Part shown: positions 1 to 8,616 of the stretch, piece after piece | How positions within the stretch are numbered: the stretch's first letter is position 1 | How the letters are laid out: each line of letters starts with the position of its first letter | Assembly (NCBI RefSeq): GCF_028330965.1 | Contig: NZ_JAQMUB010000003.1 | Span: 1 to 64,000 of the forward strand | From: Oscillatoria sp. CS-180 | Lineage (GTDB): Bacteria; Cyanobacteriota; Cyanobacteriia; Phormidesmidales; Phormidesmidaceae | Direction of reading: 5' to 3' | DNA length: 64,000 bases | Program-made: the position numbers and the translations under genes | The notes under the pieces: model-generated | What the model saw: only the letters and a program-made list of their open reading frames with translations | What the model was told of the DNA's origin: nothing | Databases searched by the model: none

Positions 1-98
1 ATGCATCGCGTCCCCGCACAGGAACTATTGCCAAAGGTAGAAGAATGCAATTCTTTCACCTTGCCCGTTTGATTTTTGCCTGTTCTATCGTTGAGTGA
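1..98 (+). other. possible 3' end of an upstream gene
   Basis: Frame 3 is open from the window edge to a TGA at 96-98 that overlaps the GTG start of the cellulose synthase (GTGA), an arrangement typical of translational coupling. Frame 1 is also open to a TGA at 70-72. The readable tail is too short to identify a family, so an upstream coupled gene is only a possibility. Confidence 0.25.
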
Positions 99-2725
99 CT
101 GCTATGCCTGGCGTTTCTAAACATTTGATTCGCTCTTCTCTAAATCGCCATTGGGGCACTTTTACGAAGAAAGTGGGCGATCATACCCGGGCGATCATTG
201 TTCATTTCGTCCCATCAACCAGCAATGTCTTTTTGAAGTGGCTGGGCCGTCGGCAAGTCCTCTTATTGGCGGCTGCCTGTGCCATTCTCTGTTGGCCGCT
301 GATCACGACGCGGCCCACGATTTTGCAGCAGTGTCTCGTGGCACTTGCGCTCATCAGCATGGGACAATTTGTGTTGCAGCTGGAGGAAAATGCTCGCAGT
401 GTTCGAGTTTCAGAAGCGCTACACCTGTTTCTGATTGCCCTGAGCATGGTGAATACCGGACGCTATCTGTATTACCGCAGCCACTACACGCTGAACTTTA
501 GTAGTGCCATCCCTGCGATCGCTGGGTTAATGCTGTTTGGCGCTGAGCTTTACGCCATTCTGACCCTGCTGCTGAGCTATTTTCAGACACTCAAGCAGAA
601 AACACGGCGTCCGATACCGATGGATGGCGTGCCTGCTGAGCAGTGGCCGACTGTCGATATCTACGTTCCTACCTACAACGAAGAGATTGATATCGTTCGC
701 AAGACAGTGCTTGGTGCCTTGGAAACGGATTACGTGTATGGCAAAAAACAGGTCTACGTTCTGGATGACGGACGTAAATACCCTGAACGACGAGCCGAAC
801 TCCAGCAAATGTGTGATGACTTGGGCTGTCAGATGCTGGTGCGAGACAACAACGACCATGCCAAGGCAGGCAACATTAACACGGCGCTGCAAAGAACTCA
901 GGGAGAACTCATCCTGATTCTTGACTGTGACCATATTCCGGCCCGCAACATCCTTAAGGAAACGGTGGGCTTCTTTGGCAATCCCAATGTCTCTCTCGTC
1001 CAGACTCCCCACTGGTTCTACAACCCTGACCCATTCGAGCGCAACTTGCTGACAGGTGGACAAGTTCCTGTTAGCAACGAGTTGTTCTATAAAGTGCTAC
1101 AGAAGGGCAATGATTTTTGGAACGCTACCTTCTTTTGTGGGTCAGCGGCCATCATCCGTCGCGATCATCTTTTGGAGGTTGGCGGCATTGCCACGGAAAC
1201 TGTCACTGAAGACTGTCATACTGCTCTCAGACTGCATTCCTTAGGATACGAAACGGTTTACTACGACAAAATTTTGGTGGCCGGACTTGCCCCTGAAAAA
1301 TTCTCATCGCTGGTTGGTCAGCAGGTCCGATGGGCACGGGGCATGGCGCAGATTCTACGGTTGGAGAACCCACTGCTTAATCGTCGGCTCAAGCTCAGAA
1401 TTCCTCAGCGGATCTGCTACTTCAGTGCCACAATGCACTTCTTTTTTGGGTTTCCACGATTGATGTACGCGATCGCGCCCAATCTCTTTCTGCTCTTCGG
1501 CATTGAGTCGGTGCAAGGACTAGGGTTTGAGACGTTGGTGTATGCCTTGCCGCACATCATTTTGCCGATGCAGGCCAATCACATTCCGTACAAGCACGTT
1601 CGCTTTTCTTTTTGGAATGAGATTTATGAATTTGCCATGTCGTTTCAGGCGGGCATTGTGACTCTGCTAGCGTTAGTCAATCCCAAACTGGGCTCGTTTA
1701 ACGTTACAGATAAGGGTCTTTCGGTCACCAAGCGCAGCTTCGACTTGGACTCAGTTCGATATCTCGTGGTTTTGGGCGTGATCACTGGCACGTCCCTACT
1801 GACCATTCCGTTCTGGTTAATTCTGAATCCAGATGCGACTCAGGCGGTAGTGGTCAATGCGCTGTGGTGTTTATTCAATCTGCTGCTGGTGGTGGCTGCT
1901 TGCTTGGCTGCGTTTGAGCAACCCCAGCGCCGAGAGGCCCACCGTCTGCCTCGTCATTTAACAGCTATTGTTCACAGCGAAGGTCAAAGCTGGACAGGAC
2001 AAACGCTCAACGTCAGTGAAAGCGGTACTCGTGTTGTGTTGGATGAGTGGCCTAATGTTGCCGATCAGGTCAAGGTCGAACTCGTGGGTGATATGGGGTC
2101 GCGGGTCTTACTCGATGCTCACATCATCAGAGCGACTGCAACTCGCAGCTTGCATACACTACTGTCGATAGAGTTTATCAACATTAGCCGAACCCAACTC
2201 GATGATTTAATCGTGCTCATCTACAGTGATGTTGAGCAGTGGTATTCACAACAGCGTGCAGAGCGCGATCACCCTCTGCACTCTCTTCGATTTGTGGCAA
2301 CAAGTTTACTGCGGGCTTTTCAGGAGTTGCAGCCTGAACGAGGTGTTAAAGTGCGTAAGCAAGTCTCAGCCCCGATTGAACTGAGTTGGGAAGGCTGGGG
2401 CGATCAGTCCGTCGCCGGTTGGATGACTGAGATTAGCTCTCATGAAGCCCGTATCGAACTGGAAACTGAATGGGATCTATCGCTGGAAGAGCTCATCCAA
2501 AGTCAATCATTTGTTGGCTTGCTGGTTAGCGATCGCTCAACCAATCGCCCTGCCCAAAGTTTACTAGCGGAAGTCGCTACTGCCGAAGAACTACCTGTTT
2601 TAGCAATGTCCTCAACAGAGACGAGTGCTTGGCGACAGCGGTTTGCCGTTGAACTGCGCTTTCCAGAATCTCTCAAATCCCAGCAACTATCCAAAATTAA
2701 AAAGCTGTTGCGATCGCTGTCTTAA
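95..2725 (+). CDS. bcsA: cellulose synthase catalytic subunit (UDP-forming) with PilZ domain
   Basis: Inner-membrane GT2 enzyme that polymerises UDP-glucose to beta-1,4-glucan and extrudes it. The family signature is complete: DD at about residues 224-225, DCD at 277-279, TED at 371-373 and QQVRW at 409-413, followed by the FNVTDKG gating-loop motif near 535. Membrane segments flank the catalytic domain. A PilZ domain follows, with RxxxR at about 613-617 and NVSESG at 639-644, so c-di-GMP activation is expected. A further C-terminal stretch (about 740-870) looks like a second, degenerate PilZ-like domain without the arginine motif. I used the GTG at 95; ATG at 104 is an alternative. No BcsB-like partner is visible in the window, as in several cyanobacterial cellulose systems. 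The 876 aa length is normal for BcsA. Confidence 0.93.
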   Translation: MTAMPGVSKHLIRSSLNRHWGTFTKKVGDHTRAIIVHFVPSTSNVFLKWLGRRQVLLLAAACAILCWPLITTRPTILQQCLVALALISMGQFVLQLEENARSVRVSEALHLFLIALSMVNTGRYLYYRSHYTLNFSSAIPAIAGLMLFGAELYAILTLLLSYFQTLKQKTRRPIPMDGVPAEQWPTVDIYVPTYNEEIDIVRKTVLGALETDYVYGKKQVYVLDDGRKYPERRAELQQMCDDLGCQMLVRDNNDHAKAGNINTALQRTQGELILILDCDHIPARNILKETVGFFGNPNVSLVQTPHWFYNPDPFERNLLTGGQVPVSNELFYKVLQKGNDFWNATFFCGSAAIIRRDHLLEVGGIATETVTEDCHTALRLHSLGYETVYYDKILVAGLAPEKFSSLVGQQVRWARGMAQILRLENPLLNRRLKLRIPQRICYFSATMHFFFGFPRLMYAIAPNLFLLFGIESVQGLGFETLVYALPHIILPMQANHIPYKHVRFSFWNEIYEFAMSFQAGIVTLLALVNPKLGSFNVTDKGLSVTKRSFDLDSVRYLVVLGVITGTSLLTIPFWLILNPDATQAVVVNALWCLFNLLLVVAACLAAFEQPQRREAHRLPRHLTAIVHSEGQSWTGQTLNVSESGTRVVLDEWPNVADQVKVELVGDMGSRVLLDAHIIRATATRSLHTLLSIEFINISRTQLDDLIVLIYSDVEQWYSQQRAERDHPLHSLRFVATSLLRAFQELQPERGVKVRKQVSAPIELSWEGWGDQSVAGWMTEISSHEARIELETEWDLSLEELIQSQSFVGLLVSDRSTNRPAQSLLAEVATAEELPVLAMSSTETSAWRQRFAVELRFPESLKSQQLSKIKKLLRSLS

Positions 2726-2887
2726 CCCTTTTGACGACAGTGGCACACCCTTATCAAGACGTTTTCATTGCACGGGGCTAAATCAATGCCTGTTTTTCGC
2801 GACTCAACCTCTTTTCGATCCTGCGTCAATGTCAGGCAAAGTATATCGGATTCACCAGTGGAAACCACTCATCAGAGATCCAGGTGT

Positions 2888-3628
2888 ATGCATTTCAACC
2901 GTTGGATTACCCTCGGACTGGTTGTTGCGATCTCGTCGGGCTGTCGTTCCGTTCCCTTCAATCCGTTTCGCTCTCAACCCAACATTGACAATATCGAACT
3001 TTCGCTAGACGTTAAGGCCGATGAACAACCCGGCAGCTATACCCTGTCGGGCGAAGTTGACTTACCCGACACAACTAAGCTGACTGTTATGGCTGTTCGC
3101 TATCTAGAGCTTGAACAGTCTCCACTGACAGTCCTGGAGGCCAAACCCACTTATTCCATCTTGGATTATGAAATTGTAGAAATAGAAGATGGCGATTGGG
3201 AAACTCAGCTATTTCTATGGCGGCAATCACCTGATGGAGAATTCAAGGAAGCATGGCAATTACAGACCGACAAGCTGGAACTTGCGGTTGAGCCGGAAGA
3301 TGAAATTTTCTTTCTAGCAACGCTGACCCCCTTCGACGATTTAGCGGCGATCGAACGGCAGCTTGCTTCAGAAAATCGAGGCATTTCCAATCAATTGATT
3401 CAAACCACAATCGAAGGGCGACGCTATCTGCAAACGGGAAAAGCCTTGACTATTGGACTACCAGAGGGCGAAACGGCGCCTGTCGTTCTGCGTGAGGAGG
3501 AAGACATCAACGGAGGTTGGGGCAACCGCTTCTTAGAACTGCCTGATTTGCCTAATGAGCGCCAGTTAGACTTTCCTGAAAACCGCCGAACGAATGCCCC
3601 TAGCGTTTCCGAAGAGTTTCTGTATTGA
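2888..3628 (+). CDS. probable lipoprotein of unknown function, downstream of cellulose synthase
   Basis: A 246 aa protein starting at the ATG at 2888. The frame is open upstream to a TTG at 2768, but the N-terminal hydrophobic segment begins only at 2888. That segment ends in ISSGC (Cys19), a lipobox-like site although position -3 is Ser rather than Leu. The rest is hydrophilic and beta-rich with many acidic residues, which suits an exported domain. I do not recognise the family. It lies 162 bases downstream of bcsA on the same strand, so a shared transcript and a cell-envelope role in cellulose export are plausible inferences only. Confidence 0.7.
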   Translation: MHFNRWITLGLVVAISSGCRSVPFNPFRSQPNIDNIELSLDVKADEQPGSYTLSGEVDLPDTTKLTVMAVRYLELEQSPLTVLEAKPTYSILDYEIVEIEDGDWETQLFLWRQSPDGEFKEAWQLQTDKLELAVEPEDEIFFLATLTPFDDLAAIERQLASENRGISNQLIQTTIEGRRYLQTGKALTIGLPEGETAPVVLREEEDINGGWGNRFLELPDLPNERQLDFPENRRTNAPSVSEEFLY

Positions 3629-3686
3629 CGTTAGCGAAAGGCAGGGGGATAAAAACTGAAGGTATTGAGACCGATGTATGAGGACC

Positions 3687-4454
3687 TTACTCTTCCGGCT
3701 CTCCATCTCCTGAAAGCAGCAGAATGTCGTCTGCACCGCTATAGTTGCTGCCGTTGGGCAAAATCGCCCCCTCCCATAAAACACCGTCTAAGTTTGCGCC
3801 TGTAAAGGTTGCATCGGTCAAATCCGTGTATCGCAAATCAGCATTTTGTAGATTTGCGCCCGCTAGATTGGTCTCTCTCAATATCGCTCCATATAGGCTG
3901 GCGTTAGAAAGATCTGTATTCCTCAGGGATGCTTCACTTAATGCTGCTTCTCTCAGCTCCACGCTCGCCATCGTGGCCTCATCTAAAGTGGCTTGCACAA
4001 GATCAACATGCATGAGTTGAGAGCGCGTCAGGTCAGCGTTGCTCAAATTTGCTCCTTTGAAGTCCGCACCTGTTGCGTTGCTTTCGACCAATGTGGCGGC
4101 TTCCAACTGAGAGTCTGACAAAATAGCGTTGACAAGCTGCGTGTTTGAAAAATCGACGTGTTGTAAATTGGCTTGCCCTAAGTTGACTCGACTCAGGTCA
4201 CGATCGCTGAAATTTGTGCCAGAGAAGTCACAACCTACACAACGATGATTGGCTTGCAAATCTTGGTTGGGTCGAAAGTTACCTATCCTATCGAGCAGTG
4301 AAAAAGCCGGCTGTTCCTCCGTAGAAGTTGAAGCGGAACTCGCTGACTCTATGGTTTTAGGCTTTACTGAATTGCGCACCAGAAGGGTATAGCCAGCGAT
4401 CGGAGCAAGCGTAACAAATATTAGACTGCCTATTAGTAGTGGATTATATTTCAT
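3687..4454 (-). CDS. pentapeptide-repeat protein with N-terminal membrane anchor
   Basis: A 255 aa protein. Residues about 6-26 form one hydrophobic helix (signal anchor or uncleaved signal), then a low-complexity Ser/Glu linker, then from about residue 75 tandem pentapeptides of the A(D/N)Lxx type that should fold as a right-handed quadrilateral beta-helix. Within the repeats a CVGC pair is visible near 72-75. Pentapeptide proteins are abundant in cyanobacteria and mostly uncharacterised. It converges on the lipoprotein gene (58 bases between stops). Substrate or partner cannot be deduced. Confidence 0.85.
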   Translation of the reverse strand: MKYNPLLIGSLIFVTLAPIAGYTLLVRNSVKPKTIESASSASTSTEEQPAFSLLDRIGNFRPNQDLQANHRCVGCDFSGTNFSDRDLSRVNLGQANLQHVDFSNTQLVNAILSDSQLEAATLVESNATGADFKGANLSNADLTRSQLMHVDLVQATLDEATMASVELREAALSEASLRNTDLSNASLYGAILRETNLAGANLQNADLRYTDLTDATFTGANLDGVLWEGAILPNGSNYSGADDILLLSGDGEPEE

Positions 4455-4970
4455 AGAGATGTTTTATACACAAAAGCAAACTTTACAACCTTTGTAGAGT
4501 CAACGTTTAGAGCGACATTCTAGCTTTCAAAGACTTCTAAATATTTCAGGAACATTATCTTAAAGGTTTTATAAATTTAATTTGCAGCATCCTAAATATC
4601 GAGATTTTTATTCTTGTAAGCTTCAAAGAGTTTTGTCTTGAAGAATGAACAAATTTGTATAATAGAGTTAACTCTTAAGATGAATTGAAGTTGAGCTCTT
4701 GGTAACATTATTAGTCTCAAATTGTTTTTAGATAACGTGGAACTTGTTTGAGACTATTGGTTATATGGCCGTTGATGAACCTGATCTTCTAGAAGTTTCG
4801 TTCATTAATTGGATGCAAATCAGACGAAAAGTAATCAGATTTGGTTGTATTCGAGCGATTCATTGGTAAAACCGCCTTGTCCTATTAACAGGGTTCTCCG
4901 TGCAATCTACCTTTGACTATTGAACTAAAGGCGGCCATCACTGCTGCTGTTGTCATTCGGAGCTAGCCCC
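4455..4970. other. AT-rich 516-base divergent intergenic region
   Basis: Separates the pentapeptide gene (leftward) and the membrane-protein gene (rightward). No plausible coding frame. It holds the promoter-like sequence with a palindrome described separately (4633-4675); I see nothing else firm. Confidence 0.5.
4633..4675 (+). promoter_or_regulatory. putative sigma70-type promoter with 12-bp palindrome over the start point
   Basis: A perfect TATAAT lies at 4658-4663 with TTGTCT at 4633-4638 (19-base spacer, long). AGAGTTAACTCT, a perfect 12-base palindrome at 4664-4675, covers the expected transcription start, where a repressor could sit. If used, it would give the gene at 4971 a leader of about 300 nt. 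Function is inferred. Confidence 0.35.
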
Positions 4971-5795
4971 ATGCAAGATCTACCTATTCGCAATATTTTT
5001 CTTCCAGCTGCTGTTGTCGGTGCTTCTATTTTTTCTGCATTAACCTTTGTGGTGCCGCCTTTGGTCAATCAGCTATCACAGGTTGGTTCTACGGAGAGGC
5101 TTTCTGCCGATCAACACTTGCGAATGCAGTTGGAAAGTGTCCACAAGGAGGTCGCAATCTCCTATATCGGTACGGCGATGGTGGTTAGCACAGGGATGGG
5201 GATTGCCACGGCTGAGCTGCTCCGCAAGCGCTATCAGAGGACGTTAGGAAAAGCCCCTGATTTAAAAGCTGCTCTAGCTGATTTTATTGACAATCACGAT
5301 CAGCAAGATGAACGTGAGATGGATGCTCAATTTGCGGCTCTGATAGCTGACTTGCCACAACCTGTTCCAGCTTGGCCAGATGCTGAGTCATCAGAGCAGG
5401 AGGACAAGACACCAACGGCTGCTCGTACTGATCATCCTTATCCATTTTCACAAGCTGTCCCCGAAGCGGTTTGGCCCGTCGCGATCGCTGACACCCAGTC
5501 AATTGCTTCTGAGTCAGAAACCGCAAAAGAAGACGTGGATCAGACGGTTACGATTTTTCCTGGACAATATGAACGCTGTCGAATTCAGGTGCCTAATCAG
5601 CACGAGCATCAGTATGCGATCGAGTTCAACGGGCAGTTTTATGGCCTGCTGAGTGCTGGCGTTTCCAAGGATCAAGCGCTAGCTGCTGTGAAGCATTTGG
5701 CCCAGGAAAATCACGCGGCTATTTTGACGCACATGAACCAGGGATATGCCGTTTGGGTATTGGAGCCTAAGGCTGAGTTAGTTTCGGTTGCTTAA
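4971..5795 (+). CDS. membrane protein of unknown function
   Basis: 274 aa from the ATG at 4971 (an in-frame TTG at 4950 is less likely). Hydrophobic segments at about 9-31 and 67-88 suggest two membrane helices, with a cytoplasmic or periplasmic central region rich in Glu, Asp, Gln and Pro (about 105-205, probably disordered) and a compact C-terminal domain of about 70 residues (about 204-270) with alternating aromatic and charged residues. I do not recognise the family; it may be restricted to cyanobacteria. It stands alone between two pentapeptide genes. Confidence 0.65.
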   Translation: MQDLPIRNIFLPAAVVGASIFSALTFVVPPLVNQLSQVGSTERLSADQHLRMQLESVHKEVAISYIGTAMVVSTGMGIATAELLRKRYQRTLGKAPDLKAALADFIDNHDQQDEREMDAQFAALIADLPQPVPAWPDAESSEQEDKTPTAARTDHPYPFSQAVPEAVWPVAIADTQSIASESETAKEDVDQTVTIFPGQYERCRIQVPNQHEHQYAIEFNGQFYGLLSAGVSKDQALAAVKHLAQENHAAILTHMNQGYAVWVLEPKAELVSVA

Positions 5796-5976
5796 GACAG
5801 AAGAAAGCTGGCGGATTGTGGTAAATGAATGTTGCCCCTTTCTGTGGCAGTCAGCTATGTGTTGAATTATTGGTGACCGAATTGCGCAATTTGATGACCA
5901 ACTCTAACCCCAGCCAAGGGAGTTGAAAACTGCTTTGGTGGTGGCGTTCAGAGAATACTGTAAGCCACTAAGAACC

Positions 5977-7002
5977 ATGAGCATTGATGAATTCTGGCAT
6001 GAATACGAATCTGGAAATCGCAGTTTTTGTAGTCTCGATCTAAGTCATCTAGACGGATGCTATCGCGATTTCAGTGAGATGGTATTTTGGCGATCAACCC
6101 TGTCCAATAGCAATCTCCATGCCGCTAATTTCACGCGAACCGATCTGAGGCGCGTCACTTTTCAGAACGCTGATTTGAGCAGCGCAAATTTCCGAAGAGC
6201 AAATCTACGCGGCGCTGATTTAAGTACTGCGAACCTTAAGAATGCGTTTTTTGAAGCCATCATCTACGACAGTACGACTCAATTTCCGAGCGATCGCGGT
6301 CTTTGGCAATCTCAAGGATATTACGTCAGAGCAGGGGCAAATTTGGCAGGGGCAAATCTCCAGAAAGCCCAACTGGATGGATCGGATCTGGCCGAGGCCA
6401 ACCTCAAGACTGCTCAGCTACAGTTCAGCAGTCTTTTTGGTGCCTCACTGACTCATGCCCAACTGTCAGGTGCTGATTTGACAGGAGCAAATCTATCTGA
6501 AGCTGATTTCAGTGGTGCTCAACTCAAAGGTGCCATGTTAGAGGCAGCCGATTTAAGTTTTGCACAGTTGCAAAAGGCTAATTTGATTGGTGCCGTTCTC
6601 AAGGAAGCTAATCTCTCTGCGGCTAATCTGGTGTCCGCCATATATGACGATACGACTCAGTTTCCAGATAACTTCGATCCGCACGATGCTGGGATGCTCT
6701 GGATTGGTCCAGGGGCTTGTCTTTGGTATGCCGATTTAAGTTGCACCTGTCTAGCGGGGGCAAATTTGAAGGGAGCCATTTTGATCGGCAGCAATTTGGA
6801 AAAAACAGATCTTTGGGGCGCTGATTTGTCGGAGGCCGATTTAAGTGCGGCCAACCTATCTCAAGCTAATCTCTGGGGCGCTAAATTGAATTACACCTAC
6901 CTGAAGGATACCGTGCTGACCCAGGCCAACATACAGGGCGTTGACTTCAGTCAGGCTATCCTAGATCAGCCCACTGATTTGTCTTTTGCCGTCGGTGAAT
7001 GA
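5977..7002 (+). CDS. pentapeptide-repeat protein
   Basis: 341 aa from the ATG at 5977. An upstream TTG (5923) and GTG (5941) are in frame, but the typical N-terminal cap of cyanobacterial pentapeptide proteins (short helix ending in F-C-S-L-D-L) begins at MSIDEF. Nearly the whole length is A(D/N)LxxA(N/D) pentapeptides, broken twice by near-identical inserts containing YD(S/D)TTQFP at about residues 92 and 225; the duplicated insert indicates internal duplication. No signal peptide, so probably cytosolic. It converges on the GH8 gene with only 10 bases between stops. Confidence 0.88.
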   Translation: MSIDEFWHEYESGNRSFCSLDLSHLDGCYRDFSEMVFWRSTLSNSNLHAANFTRTDLRRVTFQNADLSSANFRRANLRGADLSTANLKNAFFEAIIYDSTTQFPSDRGLWQSQGYYVRAGANLAGANLQKAQLDGSDLAEANLKTAQLQFSSLFGASLTHAQLSGADLTGANLSEADFSGAQLKGAMLEAADLSFAQLQKANLIGAVLKEANLSAANLVSAIYDDTTQFPDNFDPHDAGMLWIGPGACLWYADLSCTCLAGANLKGAILIGSNLEKTDLWGADLSEADLSAANLSQANLWGAKLNYTYLKDTVLTQANIQGVDFSQAILDQPTDLSFAVGE

Positions 7003-7012
7003 ATAGAATGAG

Positions 7013-8233
7013 CTACGGCAAAAGCTGCTCCACATCTGAGGGCGGATATAGTCCCAACCACACCAGATTTTGACTGTAATACGCAGAAGGATTATCCCAA
7101 ATGCCCGCTTGATATTGGGGGGAAATTTTGCGTTGATACATATCGCGAGCAATAGCAGGATCAACGACTTGGAAGCCAGCATAGAGCATGGCATATTGGG
7201 CGATCGTGTCGTACTCTACGAGGGCATTCCCGTTTAAATCAAATTCTGCTGGAATACTCTTTTCAGACTCCCAAAGATTTTGTAAAGGAGCTAAATGATC
7301 TGTTAGATAGCGCTGTGCTAAATCAGCATCAAACAGGATCGCATCCCATCCAATTCGCCACCAAACACGGTAAGCGTCAAAGCCATATTGATTCTTTAAT
7401 AGACTGTCTGATGGTACAGGTTCGAACTCACCTGAATTCAGATTTAAAGCAACCCAATCTCCAGGAAGTCCAAGGGTTGAAAGTGAGGCGGATTCCTCCA
7501 AAATTTCATAACTGGTGTCAACCAGCTGCATCCAGTTGCGCTCAGGGTCAATATCAGCAAATAATCTGAACGCATAGGGAGCTAAATAGGATGGATTTAA
7601 GTAAATCTGATCTGGTTTTTGAAAGGCAGATTTAGGTCCCGGCAGTAAATAGCGATCGCTTTCAAATTCGACGGTTGAATAGTTCCAAATATCGATTAGT
7701 TTCAGCTTTGCTAAGTCAAGATAGCTGCGATTTTGCCAACGTTCAGCTGCTAGAATTAACGCAAAAACGGCGTCAATATCAGCATCGATCGCAAAGTTCT
7801 CATCAATAAGCCCCCATTGTCCAGTGTCTTGCTGTCCCCATTTCCAAGCCCAAAGCTGATCAATAACTTCGCCATCCTCATTCCGGCGGCGTAGGTTGTC
7901 CTCAGCCCAATTCAGTGTCCGATCAAAGGTATCCTGATCGTCAACGAGAACGGCTCGTATCATGGCATAGGCTTGCCCCTCCGAGACGGTGCGATCGCCC
8001 GCTTCAAAATCAATGACTCGACCGTCTTGCTGAATAAATTGCTGCTGATAAATTTGCCAGCTTTCTGACAAAAGATTTTCAAGATCAGTCTCAGTACTGA
8101 CTAGCGAGATCGATCCCTCGTTAGTTTGAGATGGTGTTGATTCACGATCAGTAGAGCAAGCCGCGTTGAGTAACAAAGCTGCGCCTACGGTCAAACCTGA
8201 AACTGTGCGAAGAAAGTATTGAGGCATTTTCAA
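7013..8233 (-). CDS. GH8 endo-1,4-beta-glucanase (BcsZ-like cellulase)
   Basis: 406 aa exported glycoside hydrolase that should cut beta-1,4-glucan. The N-terminus has a hydrophobic signal ending in NAAC (Cys26), possibly a lipoprotein, though -3 is Asn. GH8 features: the SEGQAYAM motif carrying the likely general acid Glu85, LWAWKWG near 127-133, and FAIDADIDAV at about 148-157 with the conserved Asp residues. BcsZ-type enzymes accompany bacterial cellulose synthases and are needed for correct polymer assembly. It is divergent from the GH5 cellulase gene at 8617, with a 383-base shared upstream region. Confidence 0.9.
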   Translation of the reverse strand: MKMPQYFLRTVSGLTVGAALLLNAACSTDRESTPSQTNEGSISLVSTETDLENLLSESWQIYQQQFIQQDGRVIDFEAGDRTVSEGQAYAMIRAVLVDDQDTFDRTLNWAEDNLRRRNEDGEVIDQLWAWKWGQQDTGQWGLIDENFAIDADIDAVFALILAAERWQNRSYLDLAKLKLIDIWNYSTVEFESDRYLLPGPKSAFQKPDQIYLNPSYLAPYAFRLFADIDPERNWMQLVDTSYEILEESASLSTLGLPGDWVALNLNSGEFEPVPSDSLLKNQYGFDAYRVWWRIGWDAILFDADLAQRYLTDHLAPLQNLWESEKSIPAEFDLNGNALVEYDTIAQYAMLYAGFQVVDPAIARDMYQRKISPQYQAGIWDNPSAYYSQNLVWLGLYPPSDVEQLLP

Positions 8234-8361
8234 AATTGTAAGCTCTCAATAAACAACTTAGCTAAAAGGGAATACGCTTGTTACACCAAGATAGAAACTT
8301 TATTGTGCTAATTGGGTCTAAGATTAAACGCGCTTAGTGTGAATCGAAAGTCTCCTACACA

Positions 8362-8380
8362 TCACATAATTTCGATGTGA
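8362..8380. promoter_or_regulatory. inverted repeat TCACAT-N7-ATGTGA
   Basis: Perfect 6-base arms at 8362-8367 and 8375-8380. The half sites resemble those of CRP-family regulators, but the arm order and 7-base spacing differ from the TGTGA-N6-TCACA consensus. Possible operator. Confidence 0.25.
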
Positions 8381-8554
8381 CTAATTTGTTAATAAACGCA
8401 TGACAAAAGTTCTTAAGTTTCTATTGCAATCCATCCTGAAACTTCAGGCTTGAGCAGAATAAGAGAACAATGAAATCTTCTAGAGTTAGCTGGACCATCC
8501 GGGAATTTTTGTCGACTTTATCGGCTCTTTGCCACGGATACCTGTTCGATTGAG

Positions 8555-8569
8555 TGTGAGCTGCTCACA
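8555..8569. promoter_or_regulatory. inverted repeat TGTGAG-CTG-CTCACA, CRP-like
   Basis: Perfect 6-base arms, 48 bases before the GH5 start codon. It has the CRP half sites TGTGA and TCACA in the right order but with a 5-base rather than 6-base spacer. It could be an operator or a small RNA hairpin in the leader. Confidence 0.3.
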
Positions 8570-8616
8570 TTACAACTATTGATTATCTCTATATATTTAA
8601 TGGGCTTTGCAAGACC

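Larger units (their letters stand above)
8234..8616. other. shared upstream region of two divergent cellulase genes
   Basis: 383 noncoding bases between the GH8 (leftward) and GH5 (rightward) genes. It contains two inverted repeats made of TGTGA-type half sites, listed separately. No other clear element. Confidence 0.5.

Noticed and set aside
7419-7435. GGTTCGAACTC as tRNA T-loop
   Set aside because: It lies in the GH8 coding region and no cloverleaf can be built around it.
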